Shown: positions 1 to 14,610 of the stretch, piece by piece
Layout: each line of letters starts with the position of its first letter
How positions within the stretch are numbered: the stretch's first letter is position 1
Source: Petrolisthes cinctipes
Taxonomy: Eukaryota > Arthropoda > Malacostraca > Decapoda > Porcellanidae
DNA length: 64,000 nt
NCBI GenBank assembly: GCA_033782935.1
Contig: JAWQEG010000470.1
Span: 2,636,001-2,700,000, forward strand
Direction of reading: 5' to 3'
Position numbers and translations under genes: made by a program
Notes under the pieces: generated by a model
The model's database searches: none
The model's input: the letters and a program-made list of their open reading frames with translations, nothing else
Told to the model about the DNA's origin: nothing

Positions 1-3000
1 ATGTTAAAAATCGATATTTAATGTTTTCAAAGTCGATATGTGCATGCATCTTCTGTACCCGTTTATATCTCAAATTTAGGCTCAAAACACCCGAAAATTC
101 GATATATTTGGATCCCAGAAGCAATCTGTACATGCCTACTCAGTGCTAGAATTTTTTCAAAATATGTGCCCAAAACATGCTAAAAATCTATATTTTAGGT
201 GCCCAAAGTCAATATGTGCATGCATTTTCTGTACCCGTTTATATCCCAAATTCAGGCTCAAAACACCCGAAAATTCGATATTTTTGGGTCCCAGAAGCGA
301 TCTGTACATGCCTACTCCTTGCTAGAATGTTTTCAAGACACAGACCCAAAACATGCTCAAAATCGATATTTTAGGTGTAAAAAGTCGATATGTGCATGCA
401 TCTTCAGTAACCGTTTATATCTCAAATTCAGGCTCAAAACACCCGAAAATCAATATTTTTGGGTCCCAGAAGGGATCTGTGCATGCCTACTCAGTGCTAG
501 AATGTTTTCAAAATATAGGCTCAAAACATGTTAAAAATCAATATTTTAGGTTTCCAAAGTCGATATGTTCATGCATCTTCAGTACCCGTTTGTATCTCAA
601 ATTCAGGCTCAAAACACCCGAAAATTCAATATTTTTGGGTCCCAGAAGCGATCTGTGCATGCCTACTCAGTGCTAGAATGTTTTCAAAATATAGGCTCAA
701 AACATGATTAAAATCGATATTTTAGGTGTCTAAAGTCGATATGTGCATGAATCTTCTGTACCCGTTTATATCTCAAATTGAGGCTCAAAACACCCGAAAA
801 TTCGATAATTTTGGGTTCCAGAAGCGATCTGTACATGCCTACTCCGTGGTAGAGTATTTTTAATATACAGGCCCAAAACATGCTTAAAATCGATATTTTA
901 GTTGCCTAAAGTCGATATGTGTATGCATCTTCTGTACCCGTTTATATCCTAAATTCAGGCTCAAAACACCCGAAAATTCGATATTTTTGGTTCCCAGAAG
1001 CGATCTGTACATGCTTACTCTGTGCTAGAATTTTTTCAATATATGGGCCCAAAACATGCTAAAAATCGATATTTTAGGTGCCTAAAGTCGATATGTGCAT
1101 GCATCTTCTGTACCCGTTTATATATCAAATTCAGACTCAAAACACCCGAAAATTCGATATTTTTGGGTCCCAGAAGCGATCTGTACATGCCTACTCCGTG
1201 TTAGTGTATTTTCAAAATACAGGCCCAAAACATGCTGAAAATCAATATTTTAGGTGCCCAAAGTCGATATGTGCATGCATCTTCTGTACCCGTTTATATC
1301 TCAAATTCAGGTTCAGAACACCCGAAAATTCGATATTTTTGGGTCCCAGAAGCGATCTGTACAAGCCTACTCCGTGTTAGAGTATTTTCAATATACAGGC
1401 ACAAAACATGCTGAAAATCGATATTTTAGGTGCCCAAAGTCAATATGTGTATGCATCTTCTGTACCCGTTTATTTCCCAAATTCAGGCTCAAAACACCCG
1501 AAAATTCGATATTTTTGGGTCCCATAAGCGATCTGTACATGCCTACTCAGTGCTAGAATATATTGAAGATATGGGCCCAAAACATGCTAAAAATCGACAT
1601 TTTAGATGCCCAAAGTCGATATGTGCATTCATTTTCTGTACTCGTTTATATCTCAAATTCAGGTTCAGAACACCCGTAAATTCGATATTTTTGGGTCCCA
1701 GAAGCGATCTGTACAAGCCTACTCCGTGTTAGATTATTTTCAATATACAGCCACAATACATGCTGAAAATCGATATTTTAAGAGCCCAAAGTCAATATGT
1801 GTATGCATCTTCTGTACCCGTTTATTTCCCAAATTCAGGCTCAAAACACCCGAAAATTCGATATTTTTTGGTCCCAGAAGAGAACTGTACATGCCTACTC
1901 AGTGCTAGAATATATTGAAGATATGGGCCCAAAACATGCTAAAAATCGATATTTTAGGTGCCCAAAGTCGATATGTACATTCATCTTCTGTACCCGTTTA
2001 TATCTCAAATTCAGGCTCAAAATACCCGAAAATTCGATATTTTTGGGTCCCAGAAGCGATCTGTACATGCCTACTCCGTGTTAGAGTATTTTCAATATAC
2101 AGGCCCAAAACATGCTTAAAATCGATATTTTAGGTGCCCAAAGATAATATGTGTATGCATTTTCTGTACTCGTTTATTTCCCAAATTCAGGCTCAAAACA
2201 CTCGAAAATTCGATATTTTTGTGTACCAGAAGCGATCTGTACATGCCTACTCCGTGTTAGAGTATTTTCAAAATACAGGCCCAAAACATGCTCAAAATCG
2301 ATATTTTGGGTGCCCAAACTCGATATGTAAATGCATCTTCTGTACCCGTTTATATCCTAAATTCTGGTTTAAAACACTCGAAAATTCGATATTTTTGGGT
2401 CACAGAAGCGATCTGTACATGCCTACACCTTGCTAGAATGTTTTCAAGATACAGACCCAAAACATAATCAAAATCGATATTTTAGGTGCAAAAAGTCGAT
2501 ATGTGCATGCATCTTCAGTACCCGTTTATATCTCAAATTCAGGCTCAAAATATCCGAAAATTCAACATTTTTTGGTCCCAGAAGCGATCTGTACATGCCT
2601 ACTCAGTGCTAGAATGTTTTCAAAATATAGGCTCAAAACATGCTAAAAACCGATATTTAATGTGTCCAAAGTCGATATGTGCATGCATCTTCTGTACCCG
2701 TTTATATCTAAAATTCAGACTCAAAACACCCGAAAATTCGATATTTTTGGGTCTCAGAAGCGATCTGTACATGCTTACTAAGTGCTAGAATTTTTTCAAT
2801 ATATGGGCCCAAATCATGCTAAAAATCGATGTTTTAGGTGCACAAAGTCGATATGTGCATGCATCTTATGTACTCGTTTATATTTCAAATTCAGTCTCAA
2901 AACACCCGAAAATTCGATATTTTTGGGTCCCAGAAGCGATCTGTACATGCCTACTCCGTGTTAGAGTATTTTCAAAATACAGGCCCAAAACATGCTGAAA

Positions 3001-3520
3001 ATCAATATTTTAGGTGCCCAAAGTCGATATGTGCATGCATCTTCTGTACCCGTTTATATCTCAAATTCAGGTTCAGAACACCCGAAAATTCGATATTTTT
3101 GGGTCCCAGAAGCGATCTGTACATGCCTACTCCGTGATAGAATATTTTCAATATACAGGCACAAAACATGCTGAAAATCGATATTTTAGGTGCCCAAAGT
3201 CAATATGTGTATGCATCTTCTGTACCCGTTTATTTCCCAAATTCAGGCTCAAAACACCCGAAAATTCGATATTTTTTGGTCCCTGAAGAGAACTGTACAT
3301 GCTTACTCAGTGCTAGAATATATTGAAGATAAGGGCCCAAAAACATGCAAAAAATCGATATTTTAGGTGCCCAAAGTCGATATGTACATTCATCTTCTGT
3401 ACCCGTTTATATCTCAAATTCAGGATCAAAATACCCGAAAAATCGATATTTTTGGGTCCCAGAAGCGATCTGTACATGCCTACTCAGTGCTAGAATTTTT
3501 TCAAAATATAGGCTCAAAAC
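1..3520 (+). repeat. 20-monomer higher-order unit, copy 1
   Basis: Position 1 corresponds to position 3521 and the monomer order repeats at an offset of exactly 3520 bp (20 x 176). The unit opens with a marker monomer whose half A reads tttaatgttttc in place of ttttaggtgccc. Private landmarks follow at the same offset: the tttcaaaatatgtgcc B half near 150, a 1-bp-short monomer near 446, and the gtggtagagtatttttaat B half near 828. A 1-bp gain near 3333-3345 balances the short monomer. The window begins inside the array, so the true unit start is arbitrary. Confidence 0.9.
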
Positions 3521-6500
3521 ATGATAAAAATCGATATTTAATGTTTTCAAAGTCGATATGTGCATGCATCTTCTGTACCCGTTTATATCTCAAATTTAGG
3601 CTCAAAACACCCGAAAATTCGATATATTTGGATCCCAGAAGCAATCTGTACATGCCTACTCAGTGCTAGAATTTTTTCAAAATATGTGCCCAAAACATGC
3701 TAAAAATCTATATTTTAGGTGCCCAAAGTCAATATGTGCATGCATTTTCTGTACCCGTTTATATCTCAAATTCAGGCTCAAAACACCCGAAAATTCGATA
3801 TTTTTGGGTCCCAGAAGCGATCTGTACATGCCTACTCCTTGCTAGAATGTTTTCAAGATACAGACCCAAAACATGCTCAAAATCGATATTTTAGGTGTAA
3901 AAAGTCGATATGTGCATGCATCTTCAGTAACCGTTTATATCTCAAATTCAGGCTCAAAACACCCGAAAATCAATATTTTTGGGTCCCAGAAGGGATCTGT
4001 GCATGCCTACTCAGTGCTAGAATGTTTTCAAAATATAGGCTCAAAACATGTTAAAAATCAATATTTTAGGTTTCCAAAGTCGATATGTTCATGCATCTTC
4101 AGTACCCGTTTGTATCTCAAATTCAGGCTCAAAACACCCGAAAATTCAATATTTTTGGGTCCCAGAAGCGATCTGTGCATGCCTACTCAGTGCTAGAATG
4201 TTTTCAAAATATAGGCTCAAAACATGATTAAAATCGATATTTTAGGTGTCTAAAGTCGATATGTGCATGAATCTTCTGTACCCGTTTATATCTCAAATTG
4301 AAGCTCAAAACACCCGAAAATTCGATAATTTTGGGTTCCAGAAGCGATCTGTACATGCCTACTCCGTGGTAGAGTATTTTTAATATACAGGCCCAAAACA
4401 TGCTGAAAATCGATATTTTAGTTGCCTAAAGTCGATATGTGTATGCATCTTCTGTACCCGTTTATATCCCAAATTCAGGCTCAAAACACCCGAAAATTCG
4501 ATATTTTTGGTTCCCAGAAGCGATCTGTACATGCTTACACTATGCTAGAATTTTTTCAATATATGGGCCCAAAACATGCTAAAAATCGATATTTTAGGTG
4601 CCTAAAGTCGATATGTGCATGCATCTTCTGTACCCGTTTATATCTCAAATTCAGGCTCAAAACACCCGAAAATTCGATATTTTTGGGTCCCAGAAGCGAT
4701 CTGTACATGCCTACTCCGTGTTAGTGTATTTTCAAAATACAGGCCCCAAACATGCTGAAAATCAATATTTTAGGTGCCCAAAGTCGATATGTGCATGCAT
4801 CTTCTGTACCCGTTTATATCTCAAATTCAGGTTCAGAACACCCGAAAATTCGATATTTTTGGGTCCCAGAAGCGATCTGTACAAGCCTACTCCGTGTTAG
4901 AGTATTTTCAATATTCAGGCACAAAACATGCTGAAAATCGATATTTTAGGTGCCCAAAGTCAATATGTGTATGCATCTTCTGTACCCGTTTATTTCCCAA
5001 ATTCAGGCTCAAAACACCCGAAAATTCGATATTTTTGGGTCCCATAAGCGATCTGTACATGCCTACTCAGTGCTAGAATATATTGAAGATATGGGCCCAA
5101 AACATGCTAAAAATCGACATTTTAGATGCCCAAAGTCGATATGTGCATTCATTTTCTGTACCCGTTTATATCTCAAATTCAGGTTCAGAACACCCGTAAA
5201 TTCGATATTTTTGGGTCCCAGAAGCGATCTGTACAAGCCTACTCCGTGTTAGATTATTTTCAATATACAGCCACAACACATGCTGAAAATCGATATTTTA
5301 AGAGCCCAAAGTCAATATGTGTATGCATCTTCTGTACCCGTTTATTTCCCAAATTCAGGCTCAAAACACCCGAAAATTCGATATTTTTTGGTCCCAGAAG
5401 AGAACTGTACATGCCTACTCAGTGCTAGAATATATTGAAGATATGGGCCCAAAACATGCTAAAAATCGATATTTTAGGTGCCCAAAGTCGATATGTACAT
5501 TCATCTTCTGTACCCGTTTATATCTCAAATTCAGGCTCAAAATACCCGAAAATTCGATATTTTTGGGTCCCAGAAGCGATCTGTACATGCCTACTCCGTG
5601 TTAGAGTATTTTCAATATACAGGCCCAAAACATGCTTAAAATCGATATTTTAGGTGCCCAAAGTTAATATGTGTATGCATTTTCTGTACTCGTTTATATC
5701 TCAAATTCAGGCTCAAAATATCCGAAAATTCAACATTTTTGGGTCCCAGAAGAGAACTGTACATGCCTACTCAGTGCTAGAATATATTAAAGATATGGGC
5801 CCAAAACATACTAAAAATCGATATTTTAGGTGCCCAAAGTCGATATGTACATGCATCTTCTGTACCCGTTTATATCTAAAATTCAGACTCAAAACACCCG
5901 AAAATTCGATATTTTTGGGTCCCAGAAGCGATCTGTACATGCCTACTCCGTGTTAGAGTATTTTCAATATACAGGCCCAAAACATGCTTAAAATCGATAT
6001 TTTAGGTGCCCAAAGTTAATATGTGTATGCATTTTCTGTACTCGTTTATTTCCCAAATTCAGGCTCAAAACACTCGAAAATTCGATATTTTTGTGTACCA
6101 GAAGCGATCTGTACATGCCTACTCCGTGTTAGAGTATTTTCAAAATACAGGCCCAAAACATGCTCAAAATCGATATTTTGGGTGCCCAAACTCGATATGT
6201 AAATGCATCTTCTGTACCCGTTTATATCCTAAATTCAGGTTTAAAACACTCGAAAATTCGATATTTTTGGGTCACAGAAGCGATCTGTACATGCCTACAC
6301 CTTGCTAGAATGTTTTCAAGATACAGACCCAAAACATAATCAAAATCGATATTTTAGGTGCAAAAAGTCGATATGTGCATGCATCTTCAGTACCAGTTTA
6401 TATCTCAAATTCAGGCTCAAAATATCCGAAAATTCAACATTTTTTGGTCCCAGAAGCGATCTGTACATGCCTACTTAGTGCTAGAATGTTTTCAAAATAT

Positions 6501-7215
6501 AGGCTCAAAACATGCTAAAAACCGATATTTAATGTGTCCAAAGTCGATATGTGCATGCATCTTCTGTACCCGTTTATATCTAAAATTCAGACTCAAAACA
6601 CCCGAAAATTCGATATTTTTGGGTCTCAGAAGCGATCTGTACATGCTTACTCAGTGCTAGAATTTTTTCAATATATGGGCCCAAATCATGCTAAAAATCG
6701 ATGTTTTAGGTGCACAAAGTCGATATGTGCATGCATCTTATGTACTCGTTTATATTTCAAATTCAGGCTCAAAACACCCGAAAATTCGATATTTTTGGGT
6801 CCCAGAAGCGATCTGTACATGCCTACTCCGTGTTAGAGTATTTTCAAAATACAGGCCCAAAACATGCTGAAAATCAATATTTTAGGTGCCCAAAGTCGAT
6901 ATGTGCATGCATCTTCTGTACCCGTTTATATCTCAAATTCAGGTTCAGAACACCCGAAAATTCGATATTTTTTGGTCCCAGAAGAGAACTGTACATGCCT
7001 ACTCAGTGCTCGAATATATTGAAGATATGGGCCCAAAACATGCTAAAAATCGATATTTTAGGTGCCCAAAGTCGATATGTACATTCATCTTCTGTACCCG
7101 TTTATATCTCAAATTCAGGCTCAAAATACCCGAAAATTCGATATTTTTGGGTCCCAGAAGCAATCTGTACATTCCTACTCAGTGCTAGAATTTTTTCAAA
7201 ATATAGGCTCAAAAC
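3521..7215 (+). repeat. 20-monomer higher-order unit, copy 2 (21 monomers)
   Basis: This copy follows copy 1 in register up to about 5650. It then has two extra monomers, so landmarks at 2134 reappear at 6006 (offset 3872, 22 monomers). Near 6960 one monomer is lost by fusion of two neighbours: a half ending ggttcagaacacccg joins directly to a ttttttggtcccagaagag half. The net length is 3695 bp (21 monomers minus 1 bp). All changes are whole monomers, as expected from unequal exchange. Confidence 0.88.
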
Positions 7216-8780
7216 ATGATAAAAATCGATATTTAATGTTTCCAAAGTCGATATTTGCATGCATCTTCAGTACCCGTTTATATCTCAAATTTAGGCTCAA
7301 AAAACCCGATAATTCGATATATTTGGGTCCCAGAAGCAATCTGTACATGCCTACTCAGTGCTAGAATTTTTTCAAAATATGTGCCCAAAACATGCTAAAA
7401 ATCTATATTTTAGGTGCCCAAAGTCAATATGTGCATGCATTTTCTGTACCCGTTTATATCTCAAATTCAGGCTCAAAACACCCGAAAATTCGATATTTTT
7501 GGGTCCCAGAAGCGATCTGTACATGCCTACTCCGTGTTAGAGTATTTTCAATATACAGGCCAAAAACATGCTCAAAATCGATATTTTAGGTGCCCAAAGT
7601 CAATATGTGTATGCATTTTCTGTACCCGTTTATTTCCCAAATTCAGGCTCAAAACACCCGAAAATTCGATATTTTTGGGTCCCAGAAGCGATCTGTACAT
7701 GCCTACTCAGTGCTAGAATATATTGAAGATATGGGCCCAAAACATGCTAAAAATCGACATTTTAGGTGCCCAAAGTCGATATGTGCATTCATCTTCTGTA
7801 CCCGTTTATATCTCAAATTCAAGCTCAAAACACACGAAAATTCGATATTTTTGGGTCCCAGAAGCGATCTGTACATGCCTACTCCGTGTTAGATTTTTTT
7901 TAAATACAGGCCCAAAACATGCTGAAAATCTATATTTTAGGTGCACAAAGTCAATATGTGTATGCATCTTCTGTATCCGTTTATATCCCAAATTCAGGCT
8001 CAAAACACCCGAAAATTCAACATTTTTGGGTCCCAGAAGCGATCTGTACATGCCTACTCAGTGCTAGAATGTTTCCAAAATATAGGCTCAAAACATGCTA
8101 CAAATCGATATTTTAGGTGTCCAAAGTCGATATGTGCATGCATCTGCTGTACCCGTTTATATCTCAAATTCAGGCTCAAAACACCCGAAAATTCGATATT
8201 TTTGGGTCCCTGAAGCAATCTGTACATGCCTACTCAGTGCTAGAAGTTTTTCAAAATTTGGGCCCAAAACATGCTAAAAATCGATATTTTAAATGCAAAA
8301 AGTCGATATGTGCATGCATCTTCTGTACACGTTTATATCTCAAATTCAGGCTCAAAACAACCGAAAATTCGATATTTTTGGTTCCCAGAAGCGATCTGTA
8401 CATGCCTACTCCGTGTTAGAGTATTTTCAAAATACAGGCGCAAAACATGCTGGAAATTAATATTTTAGGTGCCCAAAGTCAATATGTGTATTTATCTTTA
8501 ATACCCGTTTATTTCCCAAATTCAGGCTCAAAACACCCGAAAATTCGAAATTTTTGGGTCCCAGAAGCGATCTGTACATGCCTACTCCGTGTTAGAGTAT
8601 TTTCAAGATACAGGCCCAAAACATGCTGAAAATCAATATTTTAGGTGCCCAAAATCGATATGTGCATGCATCTTCTGTACCCGTTTATATCTCAAATTCA
8701 GGTTCAGAACACCCGAAAATTCGATATTTTTGGGTCCCAGAAGCGATCTGTACATGCTTACTCCGTGTTAGAGTATTTTC
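7216..8780 (+). repeat. Mosaic segment joining 20-mer and 10-mer domains
   Basis: The segment opens with the marker monomer and the tttcaaaatatgtgcc monomer of the 20-mer. From about 7590 to 8230 it follows the order seen at 14980-15620 (offset 7390), and from about 8447 to 8820 that at 15661-16035 (offset 7214). A B half near 7890 reads gattttttttaaatac and is 1 bp short. The segment is a patchwork of pieces found intact elsewhere in the window. It contains no gene. Confidence 0.75.
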
Positions 8781-10030
8781 AATATACAGGCCCAAAACAT
8801 GCTTAAAATCGATATTTTAGGTGCCCAAAGTCAATATGTGTATGCATCTTCTGTACTCGTTTATTTCCCAAATTCAGGCTCAAAACACTCGAAAATTCGA
8901 TATTTATGTGTACCAGAAGCGATCTGTACATGCCTACTCCGTGTTAGAGTATTTTCAAAATACAGGCCCAAAACATGCTCAAAATCGATATTTTGGATGC
9001 CCAAACTCGATATGTAAATGCATCTTCTGTACCCGTTTATATCTCAAATTTAGGTTTAAAACACTCGAAAATTCGATATTTTTGGGTCACAGAAGCGATC
9101 TCTACATGCTTACTCCTTGCTAGAATGTTTTCAGGATACAGACATAAAACATAATCAAAATCGATATTTTAGGTGCAAAAAGTCGATATGTGCATTCATC
9201 TTCAGTACCCGTTTATATCTCAAATTCAGGCTCAAAATATCCGAAAATTCAACATTTTTGGGTCCCAGAAGCAATCTGTACATGCCTACTCAGTGCTAGA
9301 ATTTTTTCAAAATATAGGCTCAAAACATGCTAAAAATCGATATTTAATGTGTCCAAAGTCGATATGTGCATGCATCTTCTGTACCCGTTTATATCTAAAA
9401 TTCAGACTCAAAACACCCGAAAATTCGATATTTTTGGGTCCCAGAAGCGATCTGTACATGCTTACTCAGTGCTAGAATTTTTTCAATATATGGGCCCAAA
9501 TCATGCTAAAAATCGATGTTTTAGGTGCACAAAGTCGATATGTGCATGCATCTTCTGTACTCGTTTATATCTCAAATTCAGGCTCAAAACACCCGAAAAT
9601 TCGATAGTTTTGGGTCCCAGAAGCGATCTGTACATGCCTACTCCGTGTTAGAATATTTTCAATATACAGGCACAAAACATGCTGAAAATCGATATTTTAA
9701 GTGCCCAAAGTCAATATGTGTATGCATCTTCTGTACCCGTTTATTTCCCAAATTCAGGCTCAAAACACCCGAAAATTCGATATTTTTTGGTCCCTGAAGA
9801 GAACTGTACATGCTTACTCAGTGCTAGAATATATTGAAGATATGGGCCCAAAACATGCTAAAAATCGATATTTTAGGTGCCCAAAGTCGATATGTACATT
9901 CATCTTCTGTACCCGTTTATATCTCAAATTCAGGCTCAAAATACCCGAAAATTCGATATTTTTGGGTCCCAAAAGCGATCTGTACATGCCTACTCAGTGC
10001 TAGAATTTTTTCAAAATATAGGCTCAAAAC
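8781..10030 (+). repeat. Incomplete 10-mer unit lacking one internal monomer
   Basis: From about 8820 to 9640 this matches 10405-11225 at offset 1584 (9 monomers), and from about 9660 to 10030 it matches 11420-11790 at offset 1760. The difference of 176 bp is one missing monomer, the type with gtgccc...ggttcagaacacccg near 11285. The start boundary is approximate. It is probably an early or truncated member of the 10-mer family. Confidence 0.8.
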
Positions 10031-11790
10031 ATGATAAAAATCGATATTTAATGTTTCCAAAGTCGATATGTGCATGCATCTTCAGTACCCGTTTATATCT
10101 CAAATTTAGGCTCAAAACACCCGAAAATTCGATATATTTGGATCCCAGAAGCAATCTGTACATGCCTACTCAGTGCTAGAATTTTTTCAAAATATGTGCC
10201 CAAAACATGCTAAAAATCTATATTTTAGGTGCCCTAAGTCAATATGTGCATGCATTTTCTGTACCCGTTTATATCTCAAATTCAGGCTCAAAACACCCGA
10301 AAATTCGATAGTTTTGGGTCCCAGAAGCGATCTGTACATGCCTACTCCGTGTTAGAGTATTTTCAATATACAGGCCCAAAACATGCTTAAAATCGATATT
10401 TTAGGTGCCCAAAGTCAATATGTGTATGCATCTTCTGTACTCGTTTATTTCCCAAATTCAGGCTCAAAACACTCGAAAATTCGATATTTATGTGTACCAG
10501 AAGCGATCTGTACATGCCTACTCCGTGTTAGAGTATTTTCAAAATACAGGCCCAAAACATGCTCAAAATCGATATTTTGGATGCCCAAAGTCGATATGTA
10601 AATGCATCTTCTGTACCCGTTTATATCTCAAATTTAGGTTTAAAACACTCGAAAATTCGATATTTTTGGGTCACAGAAGCGATCTCTACATGCTTACTCC
10701 TTGCTAGAATGTTTTCAGGATACAGACCCAAAACATAATCAAAATCGATATTTTAGGTGCAAAAAGTCGATATGTGCATTCATCTTCAGTACCCGTTTAT
10801 ATCTCAAATTCAGGCTCAAAATATCCGAAAATTCAACATTTTTGGGTCCCAGAAGCAATCTGTACATGCCTACTCAGTGCTAGAATTTTTTCAAAATATA
10901 GGCTCAAAACATGCTAAAAATCGATATTTAATGTGTCCAAAGTCGATATGTGCATGCATCTTCTGTACCCGTTTATATCTAAAATTCAGACTCAAAACAC
11001 CCGAAAATTCGATATTTTTGGGTCCCAGAAGCGATCTGTACATGCTTACTCAGTGCTAGAATTTTTTCAATATATGGGCCCAAATCATGCTAAAAATCGA
11101 TGTTTTAGGTGCACAAAGTCGATATGTGCATGCATCTTCTGTACTCGTTTATATCTCAAATTCAGGCTCAAAACACCCGAAAATTCGATAGTTTTGGGTC
11201 CCAGAAGCGATCTGTACATGCCTACTCCGTGTTAGAGTATTTTCAAAATACAGGCCCAAAACATGCTGAAAATCAATATTTTAGGTGCCCAAAGTCGATA
11301 TGTGCATGCATCTTCTGTACCCGTTTATATCTCAAATTCAGGTTCAGAACACCCGAAAATTCGATATTTTTGGGTCCCAGAAGCGATCTGTACATGCCTA
11401 CTCCGTGTTAGAATATTTTCAATATACAGGCACAAAACATGCTGAAAATCGATATTTTAAGTGCCCAAAGTCAATATGTGTATGCATCTTCTGTACCCGT
11501 TTATTTCCCAAATTCAGGCTCAAAACACCCGAAAATTCGATATTTTTTGGTCCCTGAAGAGAACTGTACATGCTTACTCAGTGTTAGAATATATTGAAGA
11601 TATGGGCCCAAAACATGCTAAAAATCGATATTTTAGGTGCCCAAAGTCGATATGTACATTCATCTTCTGTACCCGTTTATATCTCAAATTCAGGCTCAAA
11701 ATACCCGAAAATTCGATATTTTTGGGTCCCAAAAGCGATCTGTACATGCCTACTCAGTGCTAGAATTTTTTCAAAATATAGGCTCAAAAC
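10031..11790 (+). repeat. 10-monomer higher-order unit (1760 bp), unit 1
   Basis: The unit is bounded by marker monomers that open atgataaaaatcgat and continue tttaatgtttcc, at 10031 and 11791. Its order is marker, gtgccctaag monomer, ttatgtgtaccag monomer, gatgcccaaag monomer, gtgcaaaaag monomer, tttaatgtgtcc monomer, gatgttttaggtgcac monomer, ggttcagaac monomer, ttttttggtccctgaagag monomer, and gtacattcatc monomer. Unit 2 repeats this at exactly 1760 bp. It is also near-identical to 20765-22524 (offset 10734). Confidence 0.92.
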
Positions 11791-13550
11791 ATGATAATAA
11801 TCGATATTTAATGTTTCCAAAGTCGATATGTGCATGCATCTTCAGTACCCGTTTATATCTCAAATTTAGGCTCAAAACACCCGAAAATTCGATATATTTG
11901 GATCCCAGAAGCAATCTGTACATGCCTACTCAGTGCTAGAATTTTTTCAAAATATGTGCCCAAAACATGCTAAAAATCTATATTTTAGGTGCACTAAGTC
12001 AATATGTGCATGCATTTTCTGTACCCGTTTATATCTCAAATTCAGGCTCAAAACACCCGAAAATTCGATAGTTTTGGGTCCCAGAAGCGATCTGTACATG
12101 CCTACTCCGTGTTAGAGTATTTTCAATATACAGGCCCAAAACATGCTTAAAATCGATATTTTAGGTGCCCAAAGTCAATATGTGTATGCATCTTCTGTAC
12201 TCGTTTATTTCCCAAATTCAGGCTCAAAACACTCGAAAATTCGATATTTATGTGTACCAGAAGCGATCTGTACATGCCTACTCCGTGTTAGAGTATTTTC
12301 AAAATACAGGCCCAAAACATGCTCAAAATCGATATTTTGGATGCCCAAACTCGATATGTAAATGCATCTTCTGTACCCGTTTATATCTCAAATTTAGGTT
12401 TAAAACACTCGAAAATTCGATATTTTTGGGTCACAGAAGCGATCTCTACATGCTTACTCCTTGCTAGAATGTTTTCAGGATACAGACCCAAAACATAATC
12501 AAAATCGATATTTTAGGTGCAAAAAGTCGATATGTGCATTCATCTTCAGTACCCGTTTATATCTCAAATTCAGGCTCAAAATATCCGAAAATTCAACATT
12601 TTTGGGTCCCAGAAGCAATCTGTACATGCCTACTCAGTGCTAGAATTTTTTCAAAATATAGGCTCAAAACATGCTAAAAATCGATATTTAATGTGTCCAA
12701 AGTCGATATGTGCATGCATCTTCTGTACCCGTTTATATCTAAAATTCAGACTCAAAACACCCGAAAATTCGATATTTTTGGGTCCCAGAAGCGATCTGTA
12801 CATGCTTACTCAGTGCTAGAATTTTTTCAATATATGGGCCCAAATCATGCTAAAAATCGATGTTTTAGGTGCACAAAGTCGATATGTGCATGCATCTTCT
12901 GTACTCGTTTATATCTCAAATTCAGGCTCAAAACACCCGAAAATTCGATAGTTTTGGGTCCCAGAAGCGATCTGTACATGCCTACTCCGTGTTAGAGTAT
13001 TTTCAAAATACAGGCCCAAAACATGCTGAAAATCAATATTTTAGGTGCCCAAAGTCGATATGTGCATGCATCTTCTGTACCCGTTTATATCTCAAATTCA
13101 GGTTCAGAACACCCGAAAATTCGATATTTTTGGGTCCCAGAAGCGATCTGTACATGCCTACTCCGTGTTAGAATATTTTCAATATACAGGCACAAAACAT
13201 GCTGAAAATCGATATTTTAAGTGCCCAAAGTCAATATGTGTATGCATCTTCTGTACCCGTTTATTTCCCAAATTCAGGCTCAAAACACCCGAAAATTCGA
13301 TATTTTTTGGTCCCTGAAGAGAACTGTACATGCTTACTCAGTGTTAGAATATATTGAAGATATGGGCCCAAAACATGCTAAAAATCGATATTTTAGGTGC
13401 CCAAAGTCGATATGTACATTCATCTTCTGTACCCGTTTATATCTCAAATTCAGGCTCAAAATACCCGAAAATTCGATATTTTTGGGTCCCAGAAGCGATC
13501 TGTACATGCCTACTCAGTGCTAGAATTTTTTCAAAATATAGGCTCAAAAC
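11791..13550 (+). repeat. 10-monomer higher-order unit, unit 2
   Basis: This is a tandem copy of the preceding unit at offset 1760. It has a private change in the marker monomer (atgataataatc) and a gtgcactaag variant near 11990. The latter is shared with 22724 in the unit starting at 22525, supporting descent of the two as part of one long duplication at offset 10734. Near 13490 the B half reads cccagaagcg, where most sister units have cccaaaagcg. Confidence 0.92.
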
Positions 13551-14610
13551 ATGATAAAAATCGATATTTAATGTTTCCAAAGTCGATATGTGCATGCATC
13601 TTCAGTACCCGTTTATATCTCAAATTTAGGCTCAAAACACCCGAAAATTCGATATATTTGGATCCCAGAAGCAATCTGTACATGCCTACTCAGTGCTAGA
13701 ATTTTTTCAAAATATGTGCCCAAAACATGCTAAAAATCTATATTTTAGGTGCCCTAAGTCAATATGTGCATGCATTTTCTGTACCCGTTTATATCTCAAA
13801 TTCAGGCTCAAAACACCCGAAAATTCGATATTTTTGGGTCCCAGAAGCGATCTGTACATGCCTACTCCTTGCTAGAATGTTTTCAAGATACAGACCCAAA
13901 ACATGCTCAAAATCGATATTTTAGGTGTAAAAAGTCGATATGTGCATGCATCTTCAGTAACCGTTTATATCTCAAATTCAGGCTCAAAACACCCGAAAAT
14001 CAATATTTATGGGTCCCAGAAGGGATCTGTGCATGCCTACTCAGTGCTAGAATGTTTTCAAAATATAGGCTCAAAACATGTTAAAAATCAATATTTTAGG
14101 TTTCCAAAGTCGATATGTTCATGCATCTTCAGTACCCGTTTGTATCTCAAATTCAGGCTCAAAACACCCGAAAATTCAATATTTTTGGGTCCCAGAAGCG
14201 ATCTGTGCATGCCTACTCAGTGCTAGAATGTTTTCAAAATATAGGCTCAAAACATGATTAAAATCGATATTTTAGGTGTCTAAAGTCGATATGTGCATGA
14301 ATCTTCTGTACCCGTTTATATCTCAAATTGAGGCTCAAAACACCCGAAAATTCGATAATTTTGGGTTCCAGAAGCGATCTGTACATGCCTACTCCGTGGT
14401 AGAGTATTTTTAATATACAGGCCCAAAACATGCTGAAAATCGATATTTTAGTTGCCTAAAGTCAAAATGTGTATGCATCTTCTGTACCCGTTTATATCCC
14501 AAATTCAGGCTCAAAACACCCAAAAATTCGATATTTTTGGGTCCCAGAAGCGATCTGTACATGCTTACTCAGTGCTAGAATTTTTTCAATATATGGGCCC
14601 AAAACATGCT

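Noticed and set aside
7806..8051. Minus-strand open frames of about 65-81 codons recurring at 7806, 15196, 25930, 40359 and elsewhere
   Set aside because: They recur only because the same satellite segment was duplicated. They lie in the antisense of the repeat and have no independent features.
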